Made by a program: the position numbers and the translations under genes. Positions 16,479 to 25,528 of a stretch of 64,000 nucleotides of DNA are shown here, piece by piece; the stretch's first letter is position 1, and each line of letters begins with the position of its first letter. Source of the DNA: CAG-217 sp963605415 (lineage in GTDB: Bacteria; Bacillota; Clostridia; Oscillospirales; Acutalibacteraceae). The stretch spans positions 1 through 64,000 of the forward strand of contig CAVCUL010000002.1 in assembly GCA_963605415.1 (NCBI GenBank), in the 5' to 3' direction. The notes beneath the pieces are model-generated. The model saw only the letters and a list, made by a program, of their open reading frames with translations, did no database searches and was not told the origin of the DNA.

Positions 16479-17114
16479 ATGAAGCAGGAAGAAAAAAACC
16501 GCCGCAGCAGAGAAATGATTGAGGTATCGGCGATTCACGCCTTTGCCCGGCAAGGACTGGACAATGCCAATTTGAATCAGTTGTGTCGGGAGAATGGCAT
16601 TTCCAAGGGCAAGTTGTATCATTATTACGAATCCAAGGAACAGCTGATTGTGGCTTGTGCCCAGCGCATTGTGGACCGCTTAGAGTCAGATGTGCGTGCA
16701 TTTCAAGTGGATCCGGAGAAGGACATTGCCGGGAATTTGCATGCCTATTATGATGAAAGAATCCGCTTTTGGCGCACCCATCCGGAGGCTTTTGTATTCA
16801 TTCGCCACTGCCAGTCTGCTACCAACAGTCAACTGCGCGCGCAGTTGTCCATGGAGAGTCTGGTATTCAGCATGGGTATGAAGGACAAGGTGCTGGAAAT
16901 TATTCACGCCAGCGGTGCACGCCTTGCGGTGGCAGACGCGGATATGTACAGCACCATGCGGGTGATGTATGACTACCTGTTGGTTATGTATATGCACAAG
17001 GTGGTAGAACTGAATGCTGCCGGTGACACCGCCGGCGCAGATCGGGAGCAGCAGGCGCTTTTGGACCACTATGATCGGTTGATCTATATTCTGCTGCACG
17101 GTATTTTGGCCTAA
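16479..17114 (+). CDS. TetR-family transcriptional regulator
   Basis: A 211-residue regulator. The N-terminal helix-turn-helix is clear: residues 14-60 include AIHAFARQGLDNANLNQLC, then ENGISKGKLYHYYESKEQL, the diagnostic recognition helix of TetR proteins. The C-terminal two thirds is the helical ligand and dimer domain. AAGGATGG provides the ribosome site. A ten-base palindrome GTAGTACTAC at 16448-16457, just upstream of the start, is a candidate operator for self-control. It may regulate the HAD gene before it or corA after it, which the sequence does not settle. Confidence 0.88.
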   Translation: MKQEEKNRRSREMIEVSAIHAFARQGLDNANLNQLCRENGISKGKLYHYYESKEQLIVACAQRIVDRLESDVRAFQVDPEKDIAGNLHAYYDERIRFWRTHPEAFVFIRHCQSATNSQLRAQLSMESLVFSMGMKDKVLEIIHASGARLAVADADMYSTMRVMYDYLLVMYMHKVVELNAAGDTAGADREQQALLDHYDRLIYILLHGILA

Positions 17115-17128
17115 AATTTGCTTTTTTC

Positions 17129-17156
17129 TTGACCCTCCGAAAAAAGTGGCTATACT
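17129..17156 (+). promoter_or_regulatory. Promoter for corA
   Basis: TTGACC (17129-17134), 16 bases, TATACT (17151-17156), 36 bases upstream of the corA ATG. Confidence 0.55.
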
Positions 17157-17192
17157 TATAGTTGCAAACCAAAGATATAGGGGGTGTGACAT

Positions 17193-18128
17193 ATGTTTTA
17201 TCAATTCAGTGATGAGCTGACCACCATTGAGTTCCAGGATCTGGATCCTAATTTGGTGTGCGCGGCGTATATTACCTTAGCGGAACTGGACACACACTAT
17301 GAAAAATTCGGCTTTAGCCCCTCCACTGTGCAGCAGTGTAAGGAAGAAAACCGTTATTTCCGTTCCAATATTGAGGTGTACGACGATTACAGCTTTGGTA
17401 CCCTGAAAATTACAGACGCGGCCAATACCCGTGCCCGGGAGGATTGTCTGGCCTTTTATGTAAAGAAGAATTTTCTGCTTTTGGTAGATATTAACGATGC
17501 GGATTGTTCAACCCGCAACAAATTTATCAGCGCATTGCATCGGTTCAGCTGTGCCAATATTACGCTGGAAAAATTGATCTATGCCTTTTTGGAGAGCCTG
17601 GTGTCCGGCGACAATAAGGCGCTGGAGGACACGGAGTTTGAGATCAACCGCATGGAGGAGTATGTGCTGCAGGACAAGGCCGGCACGGACTTCAACATGG
17701 AATTGCTGCACAAGAAAAAGGAGCTGTCCGTCTTGCGCAATTATTATGAGCAGCTGATTGACATCGGCGAGGCACTGGAGGAGAACGAGAACGAGATCTT
17801 TGAGCGGGAGGACCTGCGGTACTTTAAGATCTTTACAGACAAGGCGGTGCGCCTGCGGGAAAATGTGGATCTGCTGCGGGACAGCATTGTACACCTGCGG
17901 GACGCTTATCAGGCCTATCTGGACTTAAAACTGAATGAGACCATGAAGTTGTTTACCGTGCTGACAGCAGTGTTTTTGCCGCTGACAGTAATTGTAGGTT
18001 GGTACGGCATGAACTTTAAGGGTATGCCGGAGCTGAGCTGGAAGTATGGATATTTAGGCGTGATTATTTTGTCCGCCGTGGTGGTGGGCGCCCTTGTGGC
18101 CATTTTTAAGCGTAAAAAGTGGATGTAA
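17193..18128 (+). CDS. corA: CorA-family magnesium/divalent cation transporter
   Basis: A 311-residue member of the 2-TM-GxN transporters. A long acidic cytoplasmic N-terminal domain with extended helices (to about residue 245) is followed by two membrane helices. The first ends in the selectivity signature YGMNF (GMN) with the loop MPE, and the second ends in the basic KRKKWM tail. These features specify a pentameric Mg2+ or Co2+ channel-like transporter. AGGGGGTG precedes the ATG. It has its own promoter and ends at a shared terminator with glgA. No M-box riboswitch was seen upstream. Confidence 0.93.
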   Translation: MFYQFSDELTTIEFQDLDPNLVCAAYITLAELDTHYEKFGFSPSTVQQCKEENRYFRSNIEVYDDYSFGTLKITDAANTRAREDCLAFYVKKNFLLLVDINDADCSTRNKFISALHRFSCANITLEKLIYAFLESLVSGDNKALEDTEFEINRMEEYVLQDKAGTDFNMELLHKKKELSVLRNYYEQLIDIGEALEENENEIFEREDLRYFKIFTDKAVRLRENVDLLRDSIVHLRDAYQAYLDLKLNETMKLFTVLTAVFLPLTVIVGWYGMNFKGMPELSWKYGYLGVIILSAVVVGALVAIFKRKKWM

Positions 18129-18148
18129 ATTGGAACTGAGCAAAGCAA

Positions 18149-18185
18149 AAAAATCGAGGCGCCTTGACGGTGCCTCGATTTTTTG
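18149..18185. terminator. Bidirectional terminator between corA and glgA
   Basis: AATCGAGGCGCC (18152-18163) pairs with GGTGCCTCGATT (18169-18180) around a TTGAC loop, with one wobble. A7 flanks the left and T6 the right. Confidence 0.88.
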
Positions 18186-18193
18186 TGTGTTAT

Positions 18194-19618
18194 TTAATCT
18201 TTCAGCAGAGAGCGGTACATGCGGATATACTCGTTGGCGGATTTGCCCCAACTCATATCGCAGTCCAGCGCTCGCTGTACCAGCACTTTCCAGTCCTTGG
18301 GGTGGTTATAGACTTCCACCGCCCGGTAGATGGCGCCCAGCATATCGTAGGCGTCATAGGTCTTAAAGGTAAAGCCGTTGCCCTCGCCGTCGCCGCTGTC
18401 GGTGATGGAGTCTTTCAGCCCGCCGGTCTCCCGCACGATGGGCACGGTGCCGTAGCGCAGCGCCACCATCTGGGACAGGCCGCAAGGCTCGCTCTTGCTG
18501 GGCATTAAGAACATATCCGCACCGGCGTAAATTTTGTGGGCCAGCTCCGGAACAAAGCCCAAGGTCAGACCTACCTTGTCCGGATACTTGTCGTGCAGCT
18601 CACGGAAGAAGCTCTCATACTGCCACTCGCCGCTGCCCAGCACCACATACTGCACATCCCGCTCCCACAGGCTCTTTTCCAGTACTGCCTGCATCAGGTC
18701 CACGCCCTTGTGGCCGGCCAAGCGGGTAACAATGCCGATGATGGGCACATCCGGCCGCACGGCCAGGCCCATTTTCTTTTGCAATTCTTCTTTGTTTTTT
18801 GCCTTGTCGGTAAAGTCTGCGGCGCTGTAGTTGGCCCAGATCATTGGGTCCGTCTCCGGGTTATACAGGTCGGTGTCAATGCCGTTTAGGATACCGCACA
18901 GCTTCCAACTGCGCTGATTTAAAATCGGATCCAGCCCATGGCTGTACCATGGATCCAGAATTTCTCTGGCATAGGTGGGGGACACAGTGGTTACTTTATT
19001 GGCGCACTCAATGCCCGCCTTCATAAAGTTCACCAGTCCGTCATAGAGGATCAGATTGTTGTCCTCCGGGGCAATGCCCAGCACATCCTCCAGCAGCTCA
19101 TCGCCGTACTTGCCCTGGTACTGAATGTTGTGAATGGTAAACACGGTTTTAATGTTTTCATACCCCATCCGGTTGGCATAGTAGCAGCTGTAATACAGCG
19201 GGGTTAGGGCGCTTTGCCAGTCATTGCAGTGGATAATGTCCGGCTTCCAGTCAATGGCGGGAATGATCTCCAGCACCGCGCGGGCGAAGAACGCAAAGCG
19301 CTCTGCGTCGTCATAGTGGCCGTAAATGCCGTCCCGCTTAAAGTAATACTGGTTATCCAGCAGATAGTAGATGACCCCGTTGTGCTTGGCCTCAAAGATG
19401 CCGCAGTACTGGCGGCGCCAAGCCACCGGCACGGAGATGGAGGTGATGAACTGCATTTGGTCCTTCAGCTCCTGGGGAATGCTGTCATACAGGGGCATAA
19501 CCACCCGGCAGCCGATGAGCCGCTTGCGCAGAGCAACGGGCAGTGAGCCGGCCACATCGCCCAGCCCGCCGGAGGCCATAAACGGCAGGGCCTCCGAGGC
19601 AACAAAAAGAACTTTCAT
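18194..19618 (-). CDS. glgA: Glycogen synthase
   Basis: Transfers glucose from ADP-glucose to the end of an alpha-1,4-glucan. The 474-residue GT5 enzyme opens with KVLFVASEALPF and the SGGLGDV loop that binds ADP, and carries the C-terminal Rossmann motif with EPCGLSQM near residue 375. AAGGAGG precedes the ATG at 19618, which fits the family N-terminus; an open extension upstream to 19678 overlaps glgD and has no such site. It is the last gene of glgB-C-D-A. Confidence 0.95.
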   Translation of the reverse strand: MKVLFVASEALPFMASGGLGDVAGSLPVALRKRLIGCRVVMPLYDSIPQELKDQMQFITSISVPVAWRRQYCGIFEAKHNGVIYYLLDNQYYFKRDGIYGHYDDAERFAFFARAVLEIIPAIDWKPDIIHCNDWQSALTPLYYSCYYANRMGYENIKTVFTIHNIQYQGKYGDELLEDVLGIAPEDNNLILYDGLVNFMKAGIECANKVTTVSPTYAREILDPWYSHGLDPILNQRSWKLCGILNGIDTDLYNPETDPMIWANYSAADFTDKAKNKEELQKKMGLAVRPDVPIIGIVTRLAGHKGVDLMQAVLEKSLWERDVQYVVLGSGEWQYESFFRELHDKYPDKVGLTLGFVPELAHKIYAGADMFLMPSKSEPCGLSQMVALRYGTVPIVRETGGLKDSITDSGDGEGNGFTFKTYDAYDMLGAIYRAVEVYNHPKDWKVLVQRALDCDMSWGKSANEYIRMYRSLLKD

Positions 19619-19631
19619 GGTATTTGCCTCC

Positions 19632-20756
19632 TTAAATTCTGGTTTTTTTGCTAAGATACACCGGGAAGTTGGGTGCACCGCTCAGCTCTACCGAGTGCTT
19701 GATGGACACATCTTTGTCTGCGATAACACAGTTGACTTTGGCATTTTCGCCGATCACCGTGTCCTGCATGAGAATGGAGTCCTTGACCACGGCACCTTTG
19801 CCGATTTTTACGCCCTTAAAGATAATGCAGTTCTCTACCGCACCGTCAATAATGCAGCCGTCGGCCACCAAAGAGTTTTTAGAAACGGAATCCGGGCCGT
19901 ACAGAGAGGGCATATCGTCCCGCTCCTTGGTGGAGATGGGCTTATCCGGGTTGAACAGACGGCGGCGGCTCTCCTTTTCCAGCACACGCATGGAAATGTC
20001 ATAGTAGCTTTGCAGGGACTGAATGGTGCCTACAAAGCAGTCGCTGGCATCATAGGCGTGAATATTCAGTTTATCCACATTCTTCAGCAACACATTGCGC
20101 TGGAAAGAAATTTCGTTTTTGCTGTGGGCGGCGGTAACCAGGGTCTCAAACAGCGCCTTTTGCATCAGTACGATATTACAGCTGTAAAAGACCTGGTTTT
20201 TGCCCTCCGGGCACAGGCTCATGCCGGTAATGCGGCCGTCCTCTGCCACCTGGTCGAACACCAGAACGGAGCCCACATGGGTGGGCATTTCGCCGTGTAC
20301 ACCCACGACGGTCACATCGGCGCCGCTTTGCTCGTGGGCTTCAAACAGCTTTTCGTAGTCCATATTCAGCACCTGGTTGCAGTCGCTCATCAGCACATAG
20401 TCCTGGTTGGACTGGTTCAGGAACTGAATGTTGCCAAAAATGGCGTCAATCCGATTGCCCCACATGGTAGCGGAGTTGACGGAGAAGGGGGGCAGCAGGT
20501 ACAGCCCGTCGTTCTTGCGGCTCAGGTCCCAGGGCTTGCCGGTGCCCACATGGTCCATTAGGGAGCGGAAGTTGGCGTTGGTGATCACGCCGATCTTGGT
20601 AATGCCGCTCTCCACCATGTTGGATAGGGGAAAGTCGATGAGCCGGTAGCGGGAGCAGAAAGGCACGGAGCCCATGGTGCGCTGTGCCGTTAAGGTGTCC
20701 AGCGCCTCCTCATGAATATTGGCAAAGATAATGCCCAGTACAGATTTTCCGTTCAT
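19632..20756 (-). CDS. glgD: Glucose-1-phosphate adenylyltransferase, GlgD subunit
   Basis: A 374-residue paralogue of GlgC. It keeps the sugar-nucleotide transferase core (RLIDFPLSNMVESGI, residues 39-53) and the C-terminal left-handed beta-helix, but the N-terminal GGxGxRL pyrophosphorylase loop is absent: the segment reads IIFANIHEEALDTLTAQR. In Firmicutes GlgD forms a hetero-oligomer with GlgC and raises or regulates its activity. It lies between glgC and glgA with 2 and 13 base gaps. Confidence 0.94.
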   Translation of the reverse strand: MNGKSVLGIIFANIHEEALDTLTAQRTMGSVPFCSRYRLIDFPLSNMVESGITKIGVITNANFRSLMDHVGTGKPWDLSRKNDGLYLLPPFSVNSATMWGNRIDAIFGNIQFLNQSNQDYVLMSDCNQVLNMDYEKLFEAHEQSGADVTVVGVHGEMPTHVGSVLVFDQVAEDGRITGMSLCPEGKNQVFYSCNIVLMQKALFETLVTAAHSKNEISFQRNVLLKNVDKLNIHAYDASDCFVGTIQSLQSYYDISMRVLEKESRRRLFNPDKPISTKERDDMPSLYGPDSVSKNSLVADGCIIDGAVENCIIFKGVKIGKGAVVKDSILMQDTVIGENAKVNCVIADKDVSIKHSVELSGAPNFPVYLSKKTRI

Positions 20757-20758
20757 GC

Positions 20759-21967
20759 TTATACCTCCTCGCCGCTTTTGATCATTTCGCCGGGGGCGAT
20801 CTGCTTTTTACCGGTAACGGTGGCTCCGGCTCCGATGACCGCAATGCCCCAGTCTGCCGGGTTTTGCAGCTGCTCGGGAATTTCGCCTACCTTGGCATTT
20901 TCTTCAATCACTGCGTCCTCGGCCACGATGGAATAATACACCTTGGCACCCTTCTTAATGTGCGCGCCGGGCATGACCACGCTGTAGCGCACATCGGCAT
21001 CTGTCTCGATGGTTACATTGGAGGAGATCACGCTGTAGTCCACATTGCCCTCAACCTCGCAGCCCTCGCTGATGGAGCAGTTCTCCACCACTGCGTTTTT
21101 GCCGATATAGTGGGGCGGCGCCATGGGGTTGCGACTGTAAATGCGCCAGCTTTTGTCAGACAGATCCAGATCCACATTGGGATTGATAATATCCAGGTTG
21201 GCCTCCCACAGGCTGTCAATGGTGCCCACATCTTTCCAGTAGCCGGAGAAGGGATAGGCAAACAACCGTTCGCCGGCGTTCAGCATAGCGGGGATCACAT
21301 TCTTGCCAAAGTCGTTGGCAGAGTTGGGGTCTGCCTCGTCCAGTTCCAGGTACTGGCGCAGCTTGCTCCAGCTGAATACATACACGCCCATAGAGGCCTT
21401 GTTGCTCTTGGGCTCGGCCGGTTTCTCGGCAAATTCGTAAATGCGGTCGTCCTCGTCGGTGGCCAGGATACCAAAGCGGGAGGCCTCCTCCCACGGCACC
21501 TCCAGCACGGCAATGGTGCAGTCCGCATTGTGCTTTTTGTGGAAGTCGATCATCTTGGCGTAGTTCATCTTGTAGATGTGGTCGCCGGAAAGCACCACCA
21601 CGTATTCCGGGTCGTACTTCTCAATAAAATTGATATTCTGGTAAATAGCATTGGCCGTGCCCTTGTACCATTCGGCGCCGCCGATGGCCTCATAAGGGGA
21701 GAGAATATGTACGCCGCCGTTTTGGCGGTCCAGGTCCCAGGGTTGGCCGTTGCCCAGATAGTCGTTCAGCTCCAGCGGCTGGTACTGGGTGAGCACGCCC
21801 ACGGTGTAAATACCGCTGTTGACGCAGTTGGACAGCGGAAAGTCGATGATACGGTAGTTGCCGCCGTAGGGTACGGCAGGCTTGGCGATGTTTTTGGTGA
21901 GCACGCCCAGTCGGCTGCCCTGGCCGCCGGCCAGCAGCATTGCAACAACATTTGTTTTGTGTGCCAT
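20759..21967 (-). CDS. glgC: Glucose-1-phosphate adenylyltransferase, GlgC subunit
   Basis: Makes ADP-glucose, the committed step of glycogen synthesis. The 402-residue protein has the intact catalytic loop LLAGGQGSRL (residues 11-20), KPAVPYGGNYRIIDFPLSN, the YVVVLSGDHIYKM metal-binding segment and a beta-helix C-terminus. A catalytic GlgC with an adjacent GlgD is the usual pairing in clostridia and bacilli. Confidence 0.96.
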   Translation of the reverse strand: MAHKTNVVAMLLAGGQGSRLGVLTKNIAKPAVPYGGNYRIIDFPLSNCVNSGIYTVGVLTQYQPLELNDYLGNGQPWDLDRQNGGVHILSPYEAIGGAEWYKGTANAIYQNINFIEKYDPEYVVVLSGDHIYKMNYAKMIDFHKKHNADCTIAVLEVPWEEASRFGILATDEDDRIYEFAEKPAEPKSNKASMGVYVFSWSKLRQYLELDEADPNSANDFGKNVIPAMLNAGERLFAYPFSGYWKDVGTIDSLWEANLDIINPNVDLDLSDKSWRIYSRNPMAPPHYIGKNAVVENCSISEGCEVEGNVDYSVISSNVTIETDADVRYSVVMPGAHIKKGAKVYYSIVAEDAVIEENAKVGEIPEQLQNPADWGIAVIGAGATVTGKKQIAPGEMIKSGEEV

Positions 21968-21978
21968 AGTGGTTCTCC

Positions 21979-23859
21979 TTACTTTATTTTCTCAAGATAC
22001 AAGGCAGACAGTCCGCTGAGTTTCAGGCTGATGCTTTGCTCCATATTGTGCATAGGGATCTTCTTGGTTTTGTAGGTGCCGCTGAGCCGGGGCTTGGTGC
22101 CGCCGTACTTTTTCAGCGCCGTGTCCAGCACCACCTTGTAGGTGCCCTTTTCCGGCACGCCAATGCGGTAGTCCTCATGATCGTTGGGGGTAAAGTTGAA
22201 TACTGTAATCAGGTCCTTGCCGTCCCGGTCCATGCGGCGGAAAGCAATGACGGAATTGCTGTTGTCGTCAGAGCTGATCCACTGGAACCCCTCCCAGCTG
22301 TAATCGATCTGCCACAGCGCCGGGTGAGCGGTATAAAAGTGGTTCAGTTCCTTAGAGAAGGCTTGCAGCTGGCGGTGCTTTTCGTAATCCAGCAGCAGCC
22401 AGTCCAGCCCCTCTTTGTATGCCCATTCCTTGAATTGACCGAATTCGCTGCCCATAAACAGCAGTTTCTTGCCCGGGTGAGCCATCATATAGGCAAAGAA
22501 CAGGCGCATACTGCTGAATTTGTCGTCATATTCGCCGGGCATTTTGCCAATGAGGGAGCACTTGCCGTGCACCACCTCATCGTGGCTGATGGGCAGCACA
22601 AAGTTCTCACTAAAAGCGTAGAAGAAACTAAAGGTAATGCAGTCGTGGTTGCCCTTGCGGAACAGCGGGTCCAGGCTCATATACCGGAGCATATCGTTCA
22701 TCCAGCCCATATTCCACTTGAAGTTGAAGCCCAGACCGCCCACATCCGGGGGCATGGTGATCATGGGCCAGGCAGTAGACTCTTCGGCGATCATCATCAT
22801 GGACGGGTGGCGGGTGAGCACTGCGCTGTTCAGCTGACGGAAGAAGTTCACCGCCTCGTAGTTCTCGTTGCCGCCGTCCTTATTGGGGGTCCATTCTCCG
22901 GGCTCTCTGCCGTAGTCCAGGTACAGCATACTGGCTACCGCGTCCACCCGAATGCCGTCAAAGTGGAACAGGTCGGCCCAGTACAGGGCAGAGCTGATAA
23001 GGAAGGATCGCACCTCATTTTTGCCGTAGTCAAAGACCCGGGTGCCCCATTCCTTGTGCTCGCCTTTTTTCAGGTCGCTGTACTCGTAGGTGCAGCCCCC
23101 GTCAAATTCATACAGCCCGTGGGCGTCCTTGGGGAAGTGGGCGGGCACCCAGTCCAAGATCACGCCGATCCCTGCCTTGTGGCAGGTGTCCATAAAGTAC
23201 ATTAAGTCCTCCGGCACCCCATAGCGGGAGGTGGGGGCAAAGTACCCGGTGACCTGGTAGCCCCAGGAGCCGTCAAAAGGGTACTCCATAATAGGCATCA
23301 TCTCGATGTGGGTGTAGCCCATCTCTTTTACATAGGGAACCAGCTGGTCTGCCATTTCCCGGTAAGTGAGGAATGTACCGTCCTCATGCTGTTTCCAGGA
23401 GCCAAAGTGAATTTCATAGATATTCACCGGTTTGTCCAGCACAGAGGTCTCTTTTTGCCGGGCGAACCAGTCGCTGTCCGTCCACTTGTAGGTGGGCAGG
23501 TCGTAGACCTTGGATGCGGTGCCCGGTCGGGTCTCCTGGTGTACGGCGTAGGGGTCCGCTTTCATCAGCAGGCGCCCGTCCGCCGTTTGGATGGCGTATT
23601 TGTAGCAGTCGTATTTGGACACGCCGTCAATGACTGCTTCCCAGATCTCCGGTGTAATAGGGGTCATGGGATTCGCCGTCTGGGACCAATCGTTAAAGTC
23701 ACCGGCCACAGCCACGCCAACAGCGTGGGGTGCCCATACGCGAAAGGCGTAGGTGCCTTTTTTTATTTTATGAACGCCGAAGAATCGGTATGCTTCATAA
23801 TTTTTGCCCTCGTGAAAGAGGTAGACCGGCAGCTGATATTCTTCTTTAAGCTGTTCCAT
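21979..23859 (-). CDS. glgB: 1,4-alpha-glucan branching enzyme
   Basis: Introduces alpha-1,6 branches into glycogen. The 626-residue GH13 protein has an N-terminal CBM48 domain (FRVWAPHAVGVAVAGDFNDW, about 38-57) and the catalytic barrel: DWVPAHFP (region I), GIRVDAV with the nucleophile Asp (region II), IAEESTAWP with the acid Glu (region III) and ISHDEVVHGK (region IV). It is the first gene of the operon and has a promoter at 23899-23927. Confidence 0.96.
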   Translation of the reverse strand: MEQLKEEYQLPVYLFHEGKNYEAYRFFGVHKIKKGTYAFRVWAPHAVGVAVAGDFNDWSQTANPMTPITPEIWEAVIDGVSKYDCYKYAIQTADGRLLMKADPYAVHQETRPGTASKVYDLPTYKWTDSDWFARQKETSVLDKPVNIYEIHFGSWKQHEDGTFLTYREMADQLVPYVKEMGYTHIEMMPIMEYPFDGSWGYQVTGYFAPTSRYGVPEDLMYFMDTCHKAGIGVILDWVPAHFPKDAHGLYEFDGGCTYEYSDLKKGEHKEWGTRVFDYGKNEVRSFLISSALYWADLFHFDGIRVDAVASMLYLDYGREPGEWTPNKDGGNENYEAVNFFRQLNSAVLTRHPSMMMIAEESTAWPMITMPPDVGGLGFNFKWNMGWMNDMLRYMSLDPLFRKGNHDCITFSFFYAFSENFVLPISHDEVVHGKCSLIGKMPGEYDDKFSSMRLFFAYMMAHPGKKLLFMGSEFGQFKEWAYKEGLDWLLLDYEKHRQLQAFSKELNHFYTAHPALWQIDYSWEGFQWISSDDNSNSVIAFRRMDRDGKDLITVFNFTPNDHEDYRIGVPEKGTYKVVLDTALKKYGGTKPRLSGTYKTKKIPMHNMEQSISLKLSGLSALYLEKIK

Positions 23860-23898
23860 TCTATCATCTCCCTTTTCGGTTCGGTTGTAGTCATTCTC

Positions 23899-23927
23899 AT
23901 TTTACCACATCGGTACCGGTCAATCAA
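23899..23927 (-). promoter_or_regulatory. Promoter for glgBCDA
   Basis: TTGATT (23927-23922), 17 bases, TAAAAT (23904-23899) on the minus strand, 40 bases upstream of the glgB ATG. Confidence 0.55.
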
Positions 23928-23943
23928 GGGATTTTCGTATAGT

Positions 23944-23994
23944 TTGTTACAAGAATTTGTAAAATTTGTCGCATTTTTGTGTATATTGTTACAA
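23944..23994. promoter_or_regulatory. Pair of TTGTnACAA palindromes, candidate operator
   Basis: TTGTTACAA occurs at 23944-23952 and again at 23986-23994. The copies are 42 bases apart, about four helical turns, in the 266-base gap between glgB and the ANTAR regulator. Each copy is a nine-base palindrome with one central base. The first lies just upstream of the glgB -35. No regulator is identified. Confidence 0.4.
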
Positions 23995-24062
23995 ATCTCC
24001 CAGACTGTAAAGAATAGACAAAATTTTTTGTCCCTGCCGGTTGCAACTGTGCACATTTTGTA

Positions 24063-24092
24063 TTGAACCGGGGCGTATCTATATGGTATAAT
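24063..24092 (+). promoter_or_regulatory. Promoter for the ANTAR-dapF-dapL genes
   Basis: TTGAAC (24063-24068), 18 bases, TATAAT (24087-24092), about 33 bases upstream of the ATG at 24126. Confidence 0.6.
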
Positions 24093-24125
24093 AACTTTTA
24101 TCTAATGGGGGAACAGGAGCGAAAG

Positions 24126-24641
24126 ATGAAAGACATCATTATTGCGTACCCGAATAAAGAGGTGGCACTGCGCCTGCGCTCCCTGCTGGTTGGCGAGGGG
24201 TTTCGGGTGTCGCATATTTGTGCTCTGGGCTCCAGCGCATTGGGCGCCGCCGGCGAAAAAGAGTCCGGCGTGATTATCTGTGCCTCTTTGCTGCGGGATA
24301 TGGGCGCCGGCACTTTGGCCGAGCAGCTGCCTGCGGACTTTGATGTGGTGGCGCTGTCCAGAAACGGCAAAACAGAATATATGGGCAATCTGATTACCCT
24401 GGCACTGCCTCTGGATCGGCAGGAGTTTTTGCAGACAGTGGCTGTGTTGGCCTCTAGCAAAAGCAGCTTTACCCGGCGTAAGGAGGCGGACGAGGATTTG
24501 CTGTCCAACGCCAAGCTGGTGTTGATGAACACTCGGGATATGACGGAGCTGCAAGCCCACCGTTTTCTCCAAAAGGAGAGTATGCGCACGGGACTGAAAA
24601 TTACAGAGCTTGCCCAAAAGATCATCAACGATTTTCGCTAA
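24126..24641 (+). CDS. ANTAR-domain response regulator-like protein
   Basis: A 171-residue protein. The first 115 residues look like a receiver-type fold without a clear phospho-acceptor aspartate. The last 55 residues form an ANTAR helix bundle (LMNTRDMTELQAHRFLQKE, then TGLKITELAQKII), an RNA-binding domain that prevents transcription termination by gripping tandem hairpins in leader RNAs. No kinase gene is adjacent. It is divergent from the glycogen operon and 18 bases upstream of dapF. The ATG at 24126 follows AGGAGCGAAAG; an in-frame start upstream would overlap the promoter. Its RNA target is unknown. Confidence 0.85.
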   Translation: MKDIIIAYPNKEVALRLRSLLVGEGFRVSHICALGSSALGAAGEKESGVIICASLLRDMGAGTLAEQLPADFDVVALSRNGKTEYMGNLITLALPLDRQEFLQTVAVLASSKSSFTRRKEADEDLLSNAKLVLMNTRDMTELQAHRFLQKESMRTGLKITELAQKIINDFR

Positions 24642-24659
24642 CGAAAGGACGGCTTTCTG

Positions 24660-25505
24660 ATGGAATTTACCAAGATGCACGGTTGCGGCAACGACTATAT
24701 TTACTTCGATTGCACCCAGCTGCCCATGGATCGGGCGCTGGCTTCCCGGCTGGCGGTGCGGCTTTCCGACAGGCACTTTGGCATTGGTGGCGACGGCATC
24801 ATTCTCATTGAGAAGGGGAAGAACGCCGATTTTGAAATGGTAATGTACAATGCAGACGGCTCCCGGGGCGCTATGTGCGGCAACGGGATCCGCTGCGTGG
24901 CAAAATATGTATATGACCACAAGCTGACGGACAAGACCACTGTGACCATCGAGTCTATGGGGGCGGTCAAAACCATTGATATTCAGGTGCAGGACGGCGT
25001 GGCCGTGGGTGCCAGTGTGGATATGGGCGCGCCGATTTTAGACCCGGCGGCCATTCCGGTGGTGACGGATTGCAAACCGCCGGTGGATGTACCCATTACC
25101 GTGCACAACACGGTGTATAAAATGACTTGCGTTTCTATGGGCAACCCCCACGCGGTGATATTTATTGACCGCTCACCCCGGGAGTTCCCGCTGGAGCAGG
25201 TGGGGCCGCTGCTTGAGCACCACCCCTGCTTCCCGGATCGGACCAACACGGAGTTTGCCTTTGTACAGGACCGGCAGAATATTGAAATGCGGGTGTGGGA
25301 GCGCGGCTCCGGGGAGACCCTGGCCTGCGGCACCGGCGCCTGCGCCACTGCAGTAGCGGCCATTCTGGGCGGTTATGTGGATCATCAGGTGACTGTTCAT
25401 CTGCTGGGCGGTGATTTGCAGATCAGTTGGAGCGGCAAGGCGGAGGACAGCGTCAGAATGACCGGCCCGGCCACCACCGTCTTTAGCGGCAAAATAGATC
25501 TATAA
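24660..25505 (+). CDS. dapF: Diaminopimelate epimerase
   Basis: Interconverts LL- and meso-diaminopimelate for peptidoglycan and lysine. The 281-residue protein starts FTKMHGCGNDY and has both catalytic cysteines: Cys73 in GAMCGNGIRC and Cys223 in LACGTGACAT. It lies 23 bases before dapL, so consecutive pathway steps are co-transcribed. Confidence 0.97.
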   Translation: MEFTKMHGCGNDYIYFDCTQLPMDRALASRLAVRLSDRHFGIGGDGIILIEKGKNADFEMVMYNADGSRGAMCGNGIRCVAKYVYDHKLTDKTTVTIESMGAVKTIDIQVQDGVAVGASVDMGAPILDPAAIPVVTDCKPPVDVPITVHNTVYKMTCVSMGNPHAVIFIDRSPREFPLEQVGPLLEHHPCFPDRTNTEFAFVQDRQNIEMRVWERGSGETLACGTGACATAVAAILGGYVDHQVTVHLLGGDLQISWSGKAEDSVRMTGPATTVFSGKIDL

Positions 25506-25528
25506 AACACAGGAGGTTTTTTAGAATA

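Noticed and set aside
17157..17192. An M-box riboswitch before corA
   Set aside because: Only about 30 bases separate the predicted transcript start and the ATG, far too short.
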